The notes beneath the pieces are model-generated. The model was not told the DNA's origin, searched no databases, and saw only the letters and a program-made list of their open reading frames with translations. Below are positions 18,487 through 30,277 of a DNA stretch of 60,044 bases, piece after piece. The stretch comes from Kiloniellaceae bacterium. GTDB lineage: Bacteria > Pseudomonadota > Alphaproteobacteria > Kiloniellales > J153. Both the position numbers and the translations under genes were made by a program. The stretch's first letter is position 1, and the number at the start of each line of letters is the position of its first letter. The stretch is taken from assembly GCA_021776095.1 (NCBI GenBank), contig JAJFGO010000089.1:1-60044 (forward strand), read 5' to 3'.

Positions 18487-18606
18487 TGCTTGTGCGTCAT
18501 TCGTTGCGGGGCAGGCGCCGAGGCGGATCCAGGGCCAGGCCGCTTATTTCCCAGATACCGCGGGGCGGGGCAAGCCGTTGGATGGCGGATTTCTCCCTTA
18601 ATTCTT

Positions 18607-18635
18607 TTGAAACGCGGCGGGCGCAGGAATATAGC
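18607..18635 (+). promoter_or_regulatory. sigma-70-type promoter of the otsB-GH15-otsA-glk operon
   Basis: -35 TTGAAA (18607-18612), exactly 17 bases of spacer, -10 TATAGC (18630-18635), with transcription expected near 18642, about 50 bases before otsB. It lies in the 205-base divergent gap with pheT. Confidence 0.6.
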
Positions 18636-18691
18636 AAGCGGTTACACCCCCTAGCGGTTCTTTGCACCGACCTGCAGTTTTGGAACCTTTC

Positions 18692-19462
18692 GTGAACTTA
18701 CCCGCGCTTCCCTCCGTCGTCGGCCTGGTCCCAGACCCGCGCTGGGCCCTGCTCTTGGATGTAGACGGCACCCTTCTTCACATTGCGGAAACGCCCGACG
18801 GCGTGGTCCGCAGCGCCACCTTGTGCCACCTTCTGTCGCGTCTGGTCCCGGCGCTGGACGGCGCCGTGGCCCTGATCAGCGGCCGGACGATCGAGGATCT
18901 GGACCGCCTGTTCGCGCCACTGAAGCCGCCGGCCGCCGGCCTGCACGGCCTGGAGCACCGCAACGCCCAAGGACAAGTCAGCACCCTCGGCGAGGCTAAG
19001 GCGCTCGATCACCTGCGCGCGCCCCTGGCCGAATTCGCCGCCGGTCACAAGGGCCTGCTGCTGGAGGACAAGGGCCGGGCCCTGGCCTTTCACTACCGCC
19101 TCGCGCCGCAGCGGGAAGCGGAGGTCAAGCACAAGATCGAAACCTTGACCGGCGGCACGCAAGACCTGCGGACGATCCATGGCAAGATGGTCGTGGAGAT
19201 CAAGCCACGGCATGCCGACAAGGGCTCGGCCGTGCGGGCCTTCATGGCCGAGGCCCCGTTTCGCGGCCGGATTCCGGTCTTCCTGGGCGACGACGTTACC
19301 GACGAGGACGCCTTCGAGGCCGTGAACGACCTGAACGGCCTGTCGATTTGCGTCGATCCGGCGCAAGAGACCGCCGCACGCTATCGCCTGAACGGCGTGG
19401 ACCAGGTCTTGCAATGGCTGGCCCGAATAGCCGACTCTTTGAATCCCGGCGGCGAGGAGTAA
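18692..19462 (+). CDS. otsB: trehalose-6-phosphate phosphatase
   Basis: A 256-residue HAD-superfamily phosphatase that makes trehalose from trehalose 6-phosphate. HAD motif I is DVDGTL with catalytic Asp23 and Asp25, the SGR motif follows, the conserved Lys is in HGKMVVEIKP, and motif IV is GDDVTDEDAF, all diagnostic for OtsB. I chose the GTG at 18692; a TTG at 18662 in the same frame is the alternative, and neither has a strong ribosome binding site. It is first of four tightly packed genes (otsB, GH15, otsA, glk) reading away from pheT. Confidence 0.93.
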   Translation: MNLPALPSVVGLVPDPRWALLLDVDGTLLHIAETPDGVVRSATLCHLLSRLVPALDGAVALISGRTIEDLDRLFAPLKPPAAGLHGLEHRNAQGQVSTLGEAKALDHLRAPLAEFAAGHKGLLLEDKGRALAFHYRLAPQREAEVKHKIETLTGGTQDLRTIHGKMVVEIKPRHADKGSAVRAFMAEAPFRGRIPVFLGDDVTDEDAFEAVNDLNGLSICVDPAQETAARYRLNGVDQVLQWLARIADSLNPGGEE

Positions 19463-19465
19463 GTT

Positions 19466-21246
19466 TTGAGCACGCTCGACCTTTCGATCATCGGCAACGG
19501 CAATTACAACGCCCTGCTGGACAAGCAGGCCAAGATCGTCTGGAGCTGCCTGCCCCGATTCGACAGCGACCCACGCTTTTGCGCCCTCTTGAACGACCAC
19601 GGCGGCGGCGACAAGGGCTTCTACGATGTGGAACTCTTCGATCTAGCGGAGTCCCGGCAATGCTACCGGCACAACTCCGCCATTGTCGAAACCACCCTGA
19701 CCGACAAGCACGGCGGCAAGATCCAGATCACCGACTTCGCGCCCCGGTTCCGGAATCTCGGCCGCATGTTTCGTCCCGTCATGCTGATTCGGCAGATCCG
19801 GCCCCTGGCGGGCACGCCGCGCATCCGGATTCGAATCCGGCCAAGCTACGGCTACGGCCAAGACCGGCCGGACACGACGCGGGGCTCAAATCACATCCGT
19901 TACGTCATGCCGGACCTGACCTTGCGGGTCACCACCGACGCCTCGGTCACCTATATATTGGACGAGACGCCCTTCGTCCTGGAACGGCCCGTCTCCCTGC
20001 TCCTCGGCCCCGACGAGAGCTTTACTCAGCCGGTCGCGGAAACCTGCCGCGAGTTCATGGAGAAGACCGACGACTACTGGCGCGGCTGGTCGCGCAGCCT
20101 GTCCCTGCCTTTCGAGTGGCAGGACGCCGTGATCCGGGCCGCGATCACGCTCAAGTTGTGCAGTTTCGAGGAGACCGGCGCCATCGTGGCCGCCGCGACG
20201 ACCTCGGTTCCCGAAGCCGCCGACAGCGGGCGCAATTGGGACTACCGCTTTTGCTGGCTGCGCGATTCCTATTTCGTGGTGCATGCCTTAAACGCCCTGG
20301 GCGCGACGCGCACCATGGAGGAATATCTCGGCTATATCACGAACATCGTCGTGGCCACGCAGGATGGCTATTTGCAGCCGGTCTTCGGCATCGCGCTCGA
20401 CAGGAATTTGGACGAGACCGAGGTCGATACGGTGACCGGCTATCGCGGCATGGGGCCGGTGCGCGTCGGCAACGACGCCTACCGGCAGGTTCAGAACGAC
20501 GGTTACGGCGCCGTGATCCTGGCCTCCGCCCAGGCCTTTTTCGACCGCCGACTGGAGCATCCGGGCGACATCAACCTGTTCCAGCGCCTGGAAAAACTGG
20601 GCGAGCAAGCGGCCGCGCGCTGGAACCAGCCCGACGCTGGGATCTGGGAGTACCGGAACGCCGAGGCCGTGCACACCTATTCGAGCGTCATGTGCTGGGC
20701 CGCCTGCGACCGGCTGGCCAAGATCGCCGAACATCTTCATCTGGCCGATCGAACCCGCTTTTGGGCGGACCGGGCGAAGGCCATGAAGCGGGAAATCCTG
20801 AAGCGCGCCTGGAATCCGAAGCTGGAGAGTTTCGTTTCCACCTTCGACGGCGACTCGCTGGACGCCGTGTTGCTACTTCTGCCGCAACTGGGCTTCATTC
20901 CGGTGGCGGATCCGCGCTATGCTAAGACCGTGGCGCAGATCGAAAAGACGTTGCTGCGCGGCGGGCACATGTTCCGCTACGCGGTCCCGGATCACCTGGG
21001 GATGCCCCGGACCGCCTTCAATGTCTGCACCTTCTGGTACATCGAGGCGCTGGCCGCGCTTGGGCGGAACGGTGAGGCGCGCGCGCTATTCGAAACCATG
21101 CTGGCGGCGCGCAATTCGGCGGGGCTGCTGTCGGAGGACCTCGACCCGGTGACCGGGGAGCTTTGGGGCAACTTCCCGCAAACCTATTCGATGGTCGGCA
21201 TGATACACTGCGCCATGCGCTTGTCGAAATCCTGGGAGGAAGCGAT

Positions 21247-21250
<4 letters not shown>
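19466..21250 (+). CDS. GH15 family glycoside hydrolase (putative trehalase)
   Basis: A 594-residue enzyme of glycoside hydrolase family 15. It has the N-terminal beta-sandwich of prokaryotic members (IGNGNYNALLDKQAKIVW), then the alpha/alpha barrel with WLRDSYFVVHAL, the catalytic acid Glu395 in GIWEYRN and the catalytic base Glu557 in LLSEDLDPVTGELWGNFPQ. The family contains glucoamylases, glucodextranases and the trehalases of mycobacteria and some archaea. There is no signal peptide, so it acts in the cytoplasm. It lies between otsB and otsA, so I infer trehalose as substrate, but a maltosaccharide cannot be excluded. The start is a TTG behind GGAG; it overlaps otsA by 4 bases. Confidence 0.88.
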
Positions 21251-22644
<1,394 letters not shown>

Positions 22645-22648
22645 GTCC

Positions 22649-23617
22649 ATGAAAGTCGGCATACCTGGCGGTCGCGCCCTGCTGGGCGATATTGGCGGCA
22701 CCAATGCCCGCTTCGCCATTCTCGAAAACGGCGAGGTCGGGCACGCGGACACGCTGAGCGTTGCCACCCATGGGACCGCGATCGATGCCGTTGCCGCCTA
22801 CCTAAGTGGCCTGCCCAAGGGGCAGCGGCCGGGCGCCGCGGCACTCGCCTGCGCGGGACCGGTCGAAAACGGCACGGTGGTCATGACCAACAGTCCGTGG
22901 CGGATTGAGGCGGGGGAGATCGAACGCCAATTTGGTTTCGCGCGGGCCCTGGTCGTGAACGATTTCGCCGCGCAGGCTTGGGCGGTGCCGGGCCTGGGCG
23001 CCGCCGATTTGCACGCCATTGGGCGCGGCATAGCCAGACCCGACCGCCCCGCCGCCATCCTGGGGCCGGGCTCCGGCCTGGGCATCTCAAGCTATCTGCC
23101 GCCCCCAAAGGGGCCGGCTGTGGCCGTCGGCGAAGGCGGTCACGCAACCATGCCGGCCACCGACGACCGGGAGGCCGCGGTCCTGGCCGCACTGCGTGCG
23201 CGCTTCGGCCACGTCTCGGCCGAACGGGTTCTTTCCGGCAACGGATTGGTCCGCCTCCACGAGGCGCTGGCCGAGCTTGAAGGCCGGGCCGGAGCGCGGC
23301 GGAGCGCGGCGGAGATCACCGAAGCGGCCGGCACCGGCGCTTGCAAGCACAGCGCCGCCGCGCTCGATCTCTTTTGCGCCATGCTGGGCACCTTCGCGGG
23401 GAACCTGGCGCTAACGCTCGGCGCGCAGGGCGGCGTCTATATCGCCGGCGGCATCGCGCCGCGCATGGTCGACTACTTGGCCAGGTCGAAATTTCGCGAC
23501 CGCTTTGAAGCCAAGGGCCGGTTCAAAGCCTACCTCGCGGCCATACCGACATGGGTCGTGACCCATCCCACGCCCGCTTTCCTGGGCCTCGCGCGGATCC
23601 TGGCGCAGCCGGACTGA
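22649..23617 (+). CDS. glk: glucokinase, proteobacterial Glk type
   Basis: A 322-residue ATP-dependent glucose kinase of the E. coli Glk family (not a ROK kinase). The phosphate loop GDIGGTNAR is at 13-21, followed by ALACAGPVENG, the glucose-binding VVNDFAAQA, GPGSGLG, GEGGHATMP and the C-terminal GGVYIAGGIAPRM and THPTPAFLG. It is the last gene of the trehalose cassette. If the GH15 enzyme releases glucose from trehalose, this kinase returns it to G6P for OtsA or glycolysis. It is convergent with pheS, 11 bases away. Confidence 0.95.
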   Translation: MKVGIPGGRALLGDIGGTNARFAILENGEVGHADTLSVATHGTAIDAVAAYLSGLPKGQRPGAAALACAGPVENGTVVMTNSPWRIEAGEIERQFGFARALVVNDFAAQAWAVPGLGAADLHAIGRGIARPDRPAAILGPGSGLGISSYLPPPKGPAVAVGEGGHATMPATDDREAAVLAALRARFGHVSAERVLSGNGLVRLHEALAELEGRAGARRSAAEITEAAGTGACKHSAAALDLFCAMLGTFAGNLALTLGAQGGVYIAGGIAPRMVDYLARSKFRDRFEAKGRFKAYLAAIPTWVVTHPTPAFLGLARILAQPD

Positions 23618-23628
23618 ACGGAACGCCG

Positions 23629-24708
23629 CTAAAGGCCGCGCACCATGCTGGGGACGTCGAGCGGCAGAAAGCCGTAGTGGCGCAGCCAGCGCAAATCGGA
23701 ATCGTAGAACGGGCGCAAATCGGGCATGCCGTATTTCAGCATGGCGATGCGCTCGATCCCCATGCCGAAGGCGAAGCCCTGATAGCGCGCCGGATCGATG
23801 CCGCAATTTTGCAGCACCTTGGGGTGGACCATCCCGCAGCCCAGAATCTCCAGCCAATCCTTGCCATGGCCGATCTTGAGTTGGCCACCTTCGCGCGAGC
23901 AGCCGATATCGACCTCGGCGCTGGGCTCGGTGAAGGGGAAGTAGCTGGGCCGGAAGCGGACCGGCAAATCCTCGATCCCGAAGAAGGCGCGGCAGAAGTC
24001 GATCAGCGTGCCCTTGAGGTGGCCCATGTGGGTCGCCTGGTCGACCACCAGGCCCTCGACCTGATGGAACATGGGCGAATGGGTCGCGTCGGAATCGGCG
24101 CGGAAGGTACGCCCCGGCACGATGATGCGGATCGGCGGCTCGACGCTCTGCATGGTGCGGATCTGCACCGGCGAGGTATGGGTGCGCAAGACCATGCGCG
24201 CGCCGCCCTCTTCCACCGGCGGCAGGTAGAAGGTGTCGTGGTCCTGGCGCGCGGGATGTTCCTCGGGGATGTTGAGGGCGGTGAAGTTGTGGAAGTCGTC
24301 CTCGATATCCGGGCCTTCGGCGACCGAAAAGCCCATCTCGCCGAAAATGGCCAACAGTTCTTCCATGGTCTGGCTGATCGGGTGAATATGCCCGACCGGC
24401 GCCGGGCGGGCCGGCAGGGTGACGTCGACCGTCTCGCGGGCCAGGCGGGCGCTCAAGGCCGCGCCGGCCAAGTCCGCCTTGCGCGACTCGATTGCCGCCG
24501 CCAGGCCGTCCTTGAGCACGTTGAGGGCCTGTCCGGCGGCCTTACGGGCGTCCGGCTCCAGACCGCCCAGGGTTTTCATGTGCTGGGTGACCGCGCCCTT
24601 TTTGCCGAGGGCGCGCACCCGCACAGCCTCCAACGTGTCGAGATCGCCGCTGCCGGCAATCTCGTCCATCAGGCTGTTACGCAGCTGCTCCAGGTCTTCC
24701 ATGATCAT
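23629..24708 (-). CDS. pheS: phenylalanyl-tRNA synthetase alpha subunit
   Basis: A 359-residue catalytic subunit of PheRS. An N-terminal coiled coil (residues 1-90) is followed by the class II core: motif 2 around [11 protein letters not shown] and motif 3 in [22 protein letters not shown]. The start could be the ATG at 24708 or the one at 24702. It follows rplT on the same strand after about 60 bases, in the usual thrS-infC-rpmI-rplT-pheS order. pheT, the expected next gene, is absent here and found at 16069-18486. Confidence 0.97.
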   Translation of the reverse strand: MIMEDLEQLRNSLMDEIAGSGDLDTLEAVRVRALGKKGAVTQHMKTLGGLEPDARKAAGQALNVLKDGLAAAIESRKADLAGAALSARLARETVDVTLPARPAPVGHIHPISQTMEELLAIFGEMGFSVAEGPDIEDDFHNFTALNIPEEHPARQDHDTFYLPPVEEGGARMVLRTHTSPVQIRTMQSVEPPIRIIVPGRTFRADSDATHSPMFHQVEGLVVDQATHMGHLKGTLIDFCRAFFGIEDLPVRFRPSYFPFTEPSAEVDIGCSREGGQLKIGHGKDWLEILGCGMVHPKVLQNCGIDPARYQGFAFGMGIERIAMLKYGMPDLRPFYDSDLRWLRHYGFLPLDVPSMVRGL

Positions 24709-24772
24709 GCCAGGCGGCGACGGCCGGCCCGAGGGGATGGGTCCCCGGAAAGACCGGCCAGAGGACCGCGCC

Positions 24773-25144
24773 TTAAGCGTTGCCGGCGGCGCTCAGGGCG
24801 TCCTGGGCCTGCTTGGCCAGGGTTTCGAAGACCGCCGGCTCACGCACCGCCAGATCGGAGAGAACCTTGCGGTCGACCTCGACCCCAGCACGCTTCAGGC
24901 CATTCATGAATTGCGAATAGGTCAGGCCGTGCTCCCGCGCGCCGGCGTTGATCCGCTGGATCCACAGGCCACGGAAGGTCCGCTTGCGGACCCGCCGATC
25001 GCGATAGGCGTATTGCAGGCCTTTCTCAACCCGCTGGACGGCGGTGCGAAAGACGTTCTTATTCCGGGCGTCGTAACCCTTGGCTTGTTTGACGACCTTT
25101 TTGTGCCGGGCACGCGCGGTCACGCCGCGCTTTACGCGAGCCAT
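24773..25144 (-). CDS. rplT: 50S ribosomal protein L20
   Basis: A 123-residue basic protein of normal length, beginning [16 protein letters not shown] and containing [18 protein letters not shown], the L20 signature. It binds 23S rRNA early in 50S assembly. In many bacteria L20 also represses the rpmI-rplT message; a leader hairpin that could serve this is noted at 25526-25554. It follows rpmI by 11 bases. Confidence 0.97.
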   Translation of the reverse strand: MARVKRGVTARARHKKVVKQAKGYDARNKNVFRTAVQRVEKGLQYAYRDRRVRKRTFRGLWIQRINAGAREHGLTYSQFMNGLKRAGVEVDRKVLSDLAVREPAVFETLAKQAQDALSAAGNA

Positions 25145-25155
25145 GTCCGTTCTCC

Positions 25156-25356
25156 TTAGAGGTAGGGTAGGAAGCTGCGCTTGACGACCTTAGCGTCCGG
25201 CGCGGCCATGATCTGGGTGCCGCGCGCCTTGCGCTTCATCTTCTGGGATCGCCGGCGCAGCATATGGCGCTTGCCAGCGAAATTCATCACCACCTTGCCG
25301 GTGCCGGTCACGCGGAAGCGCTTGCGCGCACCGCTTTTGCTCTTCAGCTTGGGCAT
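25156..25356 (-). CDS. rpmI: 50S ribosomal protein L35
   Basis: A 66-residue basic protein beginning [20 protein letters not shown], with the L35 core [23 protein letters not shown] lies upstream of the ATG. It is separated from infC by about 235 bases, longer than the other gaps in this operon and partly folded into a strong hairpin. Confidence 0.97.
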   Translation of the reverse strand: MPKLKSKSGARKRFRVTGTGKVVMNFAGKRHMLRRRSQKMKRKARGTQIMAAPDAKVVKRSFLPYL

Positions 25357-25525
25357 TTCACGGGTCCTTATGTATTTGATTTACCAGTGCTTAGAGCGGC
25401 TGGGCATGCCCTTTAGCCGGACCGCTCGGGTCGGAAGGCGCCGTTTATAGCCCCCGCACCCCGGTATTGCAAGGCGTGCCGGAACCGGGGCGGTCTAGGG
25501 GTGCGCTGAGCACAGATTCAGTGCC

Positions 25526-25554
25526 GGCCGGAGCCCTTTAGGCGGCTCCCGGCC
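25526..25554 (-). promoter_or_regulatory. leader hairpin between infC and rpmI
   Basis: On the minus strand GGCCGGGAGCC (25554-25544) pairs with GGCTCCGGCC (25535-25526) around an 8-base loop, leaving one bulged G: a ten-pair GC-rich stem starting 36 bases after infC ends. No T-run follows. It may be an attenuator or part of an L20-type autoregulatory leader for rpmI-rplT; both are inference. Confidence 0.4.
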
Positions 25555-25590
25555 CACTGCTACAACCCCCGATCCAGACCCGATCTTCCC

Positions 25591-26127
25591 CTATCGGGGC
25601 GCCAGGACCATGATCATCTGGCGGCCTTCGAGCCGGGGAAACTGCTCGACCTTGGCGAGTTCTTCCAGCTGGTCGCGGACCCGGATCAGGACCTTCAGGC
25701 CAAGATCCTGATGGGCCATCTCGCGGCCGCGGAAGCGCAGCGTCACCTTGACCTTGTCGCCGTCCTCCAGGAACCGCACGACCGCACGCATCTTCACGTC
25801 GTAATCGTGCTGGTCGATGTTCGGCCGCATCTTGATTTCCTTGACCTCGATGACCTTCTGCTTCTTGCGGGCCTCGGCCTTTTTCTTCTGGTCTTCGTAC
25901 TTGAAGCGGCCGTAATCGAGGATTTTGCAAACCGGCGGCGCGGCGTTGGGCGAGATCTCAACCAGATCGAGACCGGCGTCAAATGCGCGGCGCATGGCGT
26001 CGTCGCGACCGACCACACCGACATTCTCCCCCGTTTCATCGATTAGCCGGACTTCCGGATTGTCTATAAATTCGTTGACGCGCGGCCCATCGCGGGACGG
26101 CGCGGAATTGAATGGCGGTCTTGCTAT
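25591..26127 (-). CDS. infC: translation initiation factor IF-3
   Basis: A 178-residue factor that keeps 30S subunits free and checks start codons. The N-domain ([22 protein letters not shown]), lysine-rich linker ([15 protein letters not shown]) and C-domain ([17 protein letters not shown]) are complete. No ATG, GTG or TTG fits: the family-like N-terminus ([17 protein letters not shown]) starts at an ATA codon at 26127, eight bases after AAAGGGAG. Rare starts are known for infC (ATT in E. coli), where IF-3 represses its own synthesis. A nine-codon frame MTERELYS (26150-26124) ends over the ATA. It follows thrS, as usual. Confidence 0.94.
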   Translation of the reverse strand: MARPPFNSAPSRDGPRVNEFIDNPEVRLIDETGENVGVVGRDDAMRRAFDAGLDLVEISPNAAPPVCKILDYGRFKYEDQKKKAEARKKQKVIEVKEIKMRPNIDQHDYDVKMRAVVRFLEDGDKVKVTLRFRGREMAHQDLGLKVLIRVRDQLEELAKVEQFPRLEGRQMIMVLAPR

Positions 26128-26211
26128 GAGTAGAGCTCCCTTTCTGTCATGTCTGGCCCTTGACGGTCCCCACGCCGGCCAGGCCAAACGGCATACACTG
26201 GCCGCACGACC

Positions 26212-28134
26212 TCAATTCCCCCCGGCGGGCGGGACGGATTCAGCCTGTACTCTAGTGACTGCCTCGCCGAGTGCAAGAAACTCCTGATTCTTGCCACCCA
26301 GGCGGCGCAGGGCGATTTTGCCTTCCTCGGCCTCGCGCCGCCCGACCACGGCGATGAGCGGCACCTTGGCCAGGCTGTGCTCGCGCACCTTATAGTTGAT
26401 CTTCTCGTTGCGCAGATCCAACGCACAGCGCAGGCCGGCGGCGGTAAAGTCCGCATAAACCTGCTGGGCATAGTCGTCCGCATCGGAGGTGATGGTGGCG
26501 ACCACAAGTTGCAGCGGCGCCAGCCATAGCGGGAAGCGCCCGGCGTACTGCTCGACCAGAATCGCCAGGAAGCGTTCGAATGAGCCCAGGATCGCCCGGT
26601 GCAACATGACCGGCCGATGTTTTTCCCCGTCCTCGCCCACATAGCTCGCGTCCAGGCGTTCGGGCAGGACGAAGTCGACCTGTAGGGTCCCGCATTGCCA
26701 TTCGCGGCCGATCGCGTCGCGCAAGACGAACTCCAGCTTGGGGCCGTAAAAGGCGCCCTCGCCCGGGTTGAGCGTGTAGGCCAGCCCGGTCTCATCAACC
26801 GCGGCGCGTAGCGCGTCCTCGGCCTTATCCCAGGTTTCGTCGGAGCCGGTGCGCACCGGCGGGCGGTCGGAGAACTTGACCGTCACCTCGTCGAAGCCGA
26901 GGTCGCGGTAAATCGACTGCAAGAGATCGCAGAAGATCACCGACTCGCTGCTGATCTGCGCCTCGGTGCAGAAGATATGCGCGTCGTCCTGGGTAAAGGC
27001 GCGCACCCGCATCAGGCCGTGCAAGGCGCCCGAAGGTTCGTTGCGGTGGCACGAGCCGAACTCCGCCATGCGCAACGGCAAATCGCGATAGCTGGTGATG
27101 CCCTGACGAAAGATCTGTACGTGGGCCGGGCAGTTCATGGGCTTGAGCGCCAGCACCTTATTCTCGTCCGCCTCGGCGGTGAACATATGCTCGCGGAACT
27201 TTTCCCAATGGCCCGAGGATTCCCAGAGCGCGCGGTCGATAAGCTGCGGCGTCTTGACCTCGACATAGCCGGCGTCGTCGAGCCGGGCGCGCATGTAGTT
27301 TTCCAACGTGCGGTAAAGCGACCAGCCCTTGGGATGCCAGAAGACCGAACCGGCCGCCTCTTCCTGCTGGTGGAACAGGCCCATGTCGCGGCCCAAACGC
27401 CGATGGTCGCGCTTCTCCGCCTCCTCCACCATGTGGAGGTAGGCCTTGAGTTGCTTTTCCGTTTCCCAACACGTTCCGGTGATACGTTGCAACTGTTCGT
27501 TGCTCGCATCGCCGCGCCAATAGGCGCCGGAGACCTTGAGCAGTTTGAAGGCATGGCCGAGCCGCCCGGTCGAGGGCAGGTGCGGCCCCAGACACAGATC
27601 CAGCCAACTGCCCTGACGATAGATCGTGATAACCTCGTCGGCCGGCATGGTTTCGATATGCTCGGCCTTGTATTTCTCGCCGATGTTCTCGAAGTGGCGG
27701 ATCGCCGCCGCGCGCTCCCACACCTCGCGCCCAATCGCTTCGTCGCGATCGACAATCTCGTGCATACGCTGTTCGATCTTTTCAAGATCCTCGGGCGTGA
27801 AGGGCTGGGCGCGCGCGAAATCGTAATAGAAGCCGGTCTCGGTCGCCGGGCCGAAGGTCACCTGGGTATCGGGATAGATCTCCTGCACCGCTTCGGCCAG
27901 GACATGGGCGCAATCGTGCCGCAGCAGCGACACGGCGTCGGCGTGGCCCGGCGTGACGATTTCGACCCGCGCGTCGGCCTCGATCGGCGTGGCTAGATCC
28001 CTCAGGGTTCCGTCGATCTTGACCGCCAAGGCATCCTTGGCCAGGCGGGGGCCGATGTCGGCCGCGAGATCGGCGCCGCTAACCGCGCTGTCGAAGGCCC
28101 GCACGCTTCCGTCGGGCAGCGTGATGGCTACCAT
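26212..28134 (-). CDS. thrS: threonyl-tRNA synthetase
   Basis: A 640-residue class II synthetase. An N-terminal TGS domain ([11 protein letters not shown]) precedes the editing domain with its [10 protein letters not shown] metal motif. The catalytic core carries KPMNCPAH (Zn-binding Cys), [16 protein letters not shown] (motif 2) and [17 protein letters not shown] (motif 3), and the anticodon-binding domain is C-terminal. The ATG at 28134 matches the family start and follows GGAAAG; the open frame upstream to 28182 is not part of it. A strong promoter lies 47 bases upstream. First gene of the infC-rpmI-rplT-pheS group. Confidence 0.97.
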   Translation of the reverse strand: MVAITLPDGSVRAFDSAVSGADLAADIGPRLAKDALAVKIDGTLRDLATPIEADARVEIVTPGHADAVSLLRHDCAHVLAEAVQEIYPDTQVTFGPATETGFYYDFARAQPFTPEDLEKIEQRMHEIVDRDEAIGREVWERAAAIRHFENIGEKYKAEHIETMPADEVITIYRQGSWLDLCLGPHLPSTGRLGHAFKLLKVSGAYWRGDASNEQLQRITGTCWETEKQLKAYLHMVEEAEKRDHRRLGRDMGLFHQQEEAAGSVFWHPKGWSLYRTLENYMRARLDDAGYVEVKTPQLIDRALWESSGHWEKFREHMFTAEADENKVLALKPMNCPAHVQIFRQGITSYRDLPLRMAEFGSCHRNEPSGALHGLMRVRAFTQDDAHIFCTEAQISSESVIFCDLLQSIYRDLGFDEVTVKFSDRPPVRTGSDETWDKAEDALRAAVDETGLAYTLNPGEGAFYGPKLEFVLRDAIGREWQCGTLQVDFVLPERLDASYVGEDGEKHRPVMLHRAILGSFERFLAILVEQYAGRFPLWLAPLQLVVATITSDADDYAQQVYADFTAAGLRCALDLRNEKINYKVREHSLAKVPLIAVVGRREAEEGKIALRRLGGKNQEFLALGEAVTRVQAESVPPAGGN

Positions 28135-28180
28135 ATTCTTTCCGGTTCCGGGCTTATTCCGCCTGATTTCGAGGGGGCGC

Positions 28181-28208
28181 ACTTTAGGAGGAAAAGAAAC
28201 CCTGTCAA
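28181..28208 (-). promoter_or_regulatory. sigma-70-type promoter of thrS
   Basis: Minus strand: perfect -35 TTGACA (28208-28203), 16-base spacer, -10 TAAAGT (28186-28181), start expected near 28174, giving a 40-base leader. The -35 box overlaps the last codons of the upstream glycosyltransferase gene, so thrS is not dependent on it. Confidence 0.7.
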
Positions 28209-29449
28209 GAACCGGCGGCCGGGCGGCTGGGCGCGGCCTGGCCCGGCGTCGAGGCCGGTGCCGGGGCGGGCGCCGCCTGCAAGACCTCGCCGTACACAGC
28301 CAGGGTTGCCGCGCACATTTGCGACTTGGAGAAGTTGGTGCGGGCGTGGGTGCGCGCGGCGAGCGAGAGGATTTCGCGCTCCGACGCCGTTAGGCCCAGG
28401 GTCTTGCGCAGGGCCGCCGCCAGGGCGGCCCGGTCGCCCGGCGGAAACAGGAAGGCGGTCCGCCCATCAAGCACTTGCTCGGGCACGCCGCCGTGGTTGC
28501 TCGCGACCACCGGACAACCCATGGCCTGGCCCTCGCTGACCACCCGGCCGAAGGCTTCCGGGTCGGTCGAGGCGCAGACCACCACATCGGCCAACATATA
28601 GGCCGCCGGCATGTCGTCGCATTGCCCGGGCAGGAACACCTGGCTGCCCAGGCCGTGTTTCTCGATCAGGCGTTCGAGCTCCGCCCGGTAGGCGGCGCGG
28701 CCCTGGTCGGAGCCAACCAGCACACAGAGGTACGATAGATCGCTCATTTGTTTCAGGGCCTCGATCAGATCGATCTGGCCCTTCAAGCGGGTCAGGCGGC
28801 CGGGCAGCATGATGATCGGCACGCCGTCGGGCAGGCGCCAGCGGGTCGCCAACTGGATCACCCGCTCCGCGCTGACCTTATCGGGTTCGAAGCGGTTCAA
28901 GTCGACGCCCCGGTGAATCACCCTGATGCGCGCGGGGTCGACTGCGTAGTGTTCCTGTATGTGACGCTCGATGAAATGGGAGTTCGCGATGATCCGTTCG
29001 CCCGAGGTCATGATCGCGTTGTAGCGCCGCTTAATCCCGTTAGAGAAATTGTAGGCGCCGTGAAAGGTGGTGACGAAGTGCGCGCCGCATCGCTTTGCGG
29101 CAGCGGCGGCGCTCCACGCCGGCGCGCGCGAGCGGGCATGCACGATATCGACCTTGTGCTCTTCGATCACCTGGGCCAGGCGCGCGACATTGCGATACAT
29201 CACCAAGGGATTCTTGGAGGCCAGCGGCAACTTGATGTGGGTGACGCCGCTCCGCCGAAGCTCGTGCTCCATGGGCCCGCCCTCGGAGGCGATGAGCGCC
29301 GTACCTCCCGCCGCACTCAGGGCCGCCGCCACATCGACCGCACCGCGTTCGACGCCGCCGGTGACCAGACGCGGCAAGACCTGCAACACGACAGGGCCGC
29401 CCGCTTTCGCGGCGCCACGGCCGGTGTTAGTCTTGGCGCTCTTGCTCAT
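28205..29449 (-). CDS. GT4-family glycosyltransferase
   Basis: A 414-residue GT-B enzyme. The N-terminal half has the glycosyltransferase-4 start ([25 protein letters not shown]) and the acceptor-side motif [18 protein letters not shown]. The C-terminal half has [18 protein letters not shown] and the nucleotide-sugar motif [22 protein letters not shown] with the conserved E-x7-E. The last 25 residues are Pro/Ala-rich and probably disordered. No signal peptide. It probably transfers a sugar in envelope polysaccharide synthesis, but no related genes adjoin it. Its ATG is only 15 bases from the divergent hydrolase ATG. Confidence 0.88.
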   Translation of the reverse strand: MSKSAKTNTGRGAAKAGGPVVLQVLPRLVTGGVERGAVDVAAALSAAGGTALIASEGGPMEHELRRSGVTHIKLPLASKNPLVMYRNVARLAQVIEEHKVDIVHARSRAPAWSAAAAAKRCGAHFVTTFHGAYNFSNGIKRRYNAIMTSGERIIANSHFIERHIQEHYAVDPARIRVIHRGVDLNRFEPDKVSAERVIQLATRWRLPDGVPIIMLPGRLTRLKGQIDLIEALKQMSDLSYLCVLVGSDQGRAAYRAELERLIEKHGLGSQVFLPGQCDDMPAAYMLADVVVCASTDPEAFGRVVSEGQAMGCPVVASNHGGVPEQVLDGRTAFLFPPGDRAALAAALRKTLGLTASEREILSLAARTHARTNFSKSQMCAATLAVYGEVLQAAPAPAPASTPGQAAPSRPAAGS

Positions 29450-29464
29450 GGTGTCTTGAAACTC

Positions 29465-30277
29465 ATGACCACTGCTGAAACCGAGAGCGTGCCCTCGCCC
29501 GACGTTCTAACACGGCCGGACGGGACAAGCATCGCGTATCACAGGACTCGCGCGGACGAAAGCCGCATGCGCGAGCGGGGCCGCCCGCTGCCCGGCGTGA
29601 TTTTCCTGGGCGGTTTCGCGTCCGACATGACCGGCAGCAAGGCCATGGCGCTGGACGCCTGGGCCAGGGCGCGCGGTCAAGCCCTCGTGCGCTTCGACTA
29701 TCAGGGGCACGGCGCCTCCTCCGGCGACTTCCTGGACGGCACCATCGGGCACTGGGCCGAGGACGCCGTCGCGGTGATCGACGCGCAAAGCGAGGGGCCG
29801 CAGATCCTGGTCGGCTCGTCCATGGGCGGTTGGATCATGCTGCTGGCGGCGCTGGCCCGGCCCGAGCGCGTGGCCGGGCTGGTCGGCATCGCCGCCGCGC
29901 CGGATTTCACCGAAACCCTGATGTGGAACACCTTCGGTCCGGAGATCCAAGCGACCCTGCGGCGCGACGGGGTTTATTACCAGCCCTCCGAATACGACGA
30001 CGAGGCGCCCTATGCCATCACCCTGCACCTGATCGAGGAGGGGCGCGACCACCTCTTGATGGACCAGCCGATCCCCATATCCTGCCCGGTGCGCCTAATC
30101 CACGGCACCGCGGACCTGGACGTGCCTTATAGGCTGTCTCTCGACCTCATGGAAAAGCTGGAATCGGAAAACGTCGAGGTGACCCTGGTCAAGGGCGGCG
30201 GCCACCGGCTGTCCGAACCCCATGACCTGGCGCGCCTGACCCGCACGCTCGACGCCTTGTGCCGGGACGTCGCCTAA
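29465..30277 (+). CDS. alpha/beta hydrolase
   Basis: A 270-residue serine hydrolase. The oxyanion region FLGGFASDMTG and FDYQGHGASSGDF precede the nucleophile elbow GSSMGGW. The catalytic Asp is in HGTADLDVPY and the His in GGGHRLSEP, so the triad is complete. The family covers esterases, thioesterases and peptidases; the proteins it most resembles are usually annotated only as alpha/beta hydrolase. The ATG at 29465 is chosen because the long upstream frame is antisense to the glycosyltransferase. Its stop overlaps that of the convergent SDR gene by 4 bases. Confidence 0.88.
   Translation: MTTAETESVPSPDVLTRPDGTSIAYHRTRADESRMRERGRPLPGVIFLGGFASDMTGSKAMALDAWARARGQALVRFDYQGHGASSGDFLDGTIGHWAEDAVAVIDAQSEGPQILVGSSMGGWIMLLAALARPERVAGLVGIAAAPDFTETLMWNTFGPEIQATLRRDGVYYQPSEYDDEAPYAITLHLIEEGRDHLLMDQPIPISCPVRLIHGTADLDVPYRLSLDLMEKLESENVEVTLVKGGGHRLSEPHDLARLTRTLDALCRDVA

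Noticed and set aside
17308-18654. 448-codon plus-strand open frame opposite pheT
   Set aside because: It is antisense to a full-length, clearly homologous pheT; long shadow frames are expected in high-GC DNA. The product is a low-complexity Gly/Arg/Gln mix.
23551-24909. 452-codon plus-strand open frame opposite pheS
   Set aside because: It overlaps glk and lies antisense to pheS, with no start signal and no family motif.
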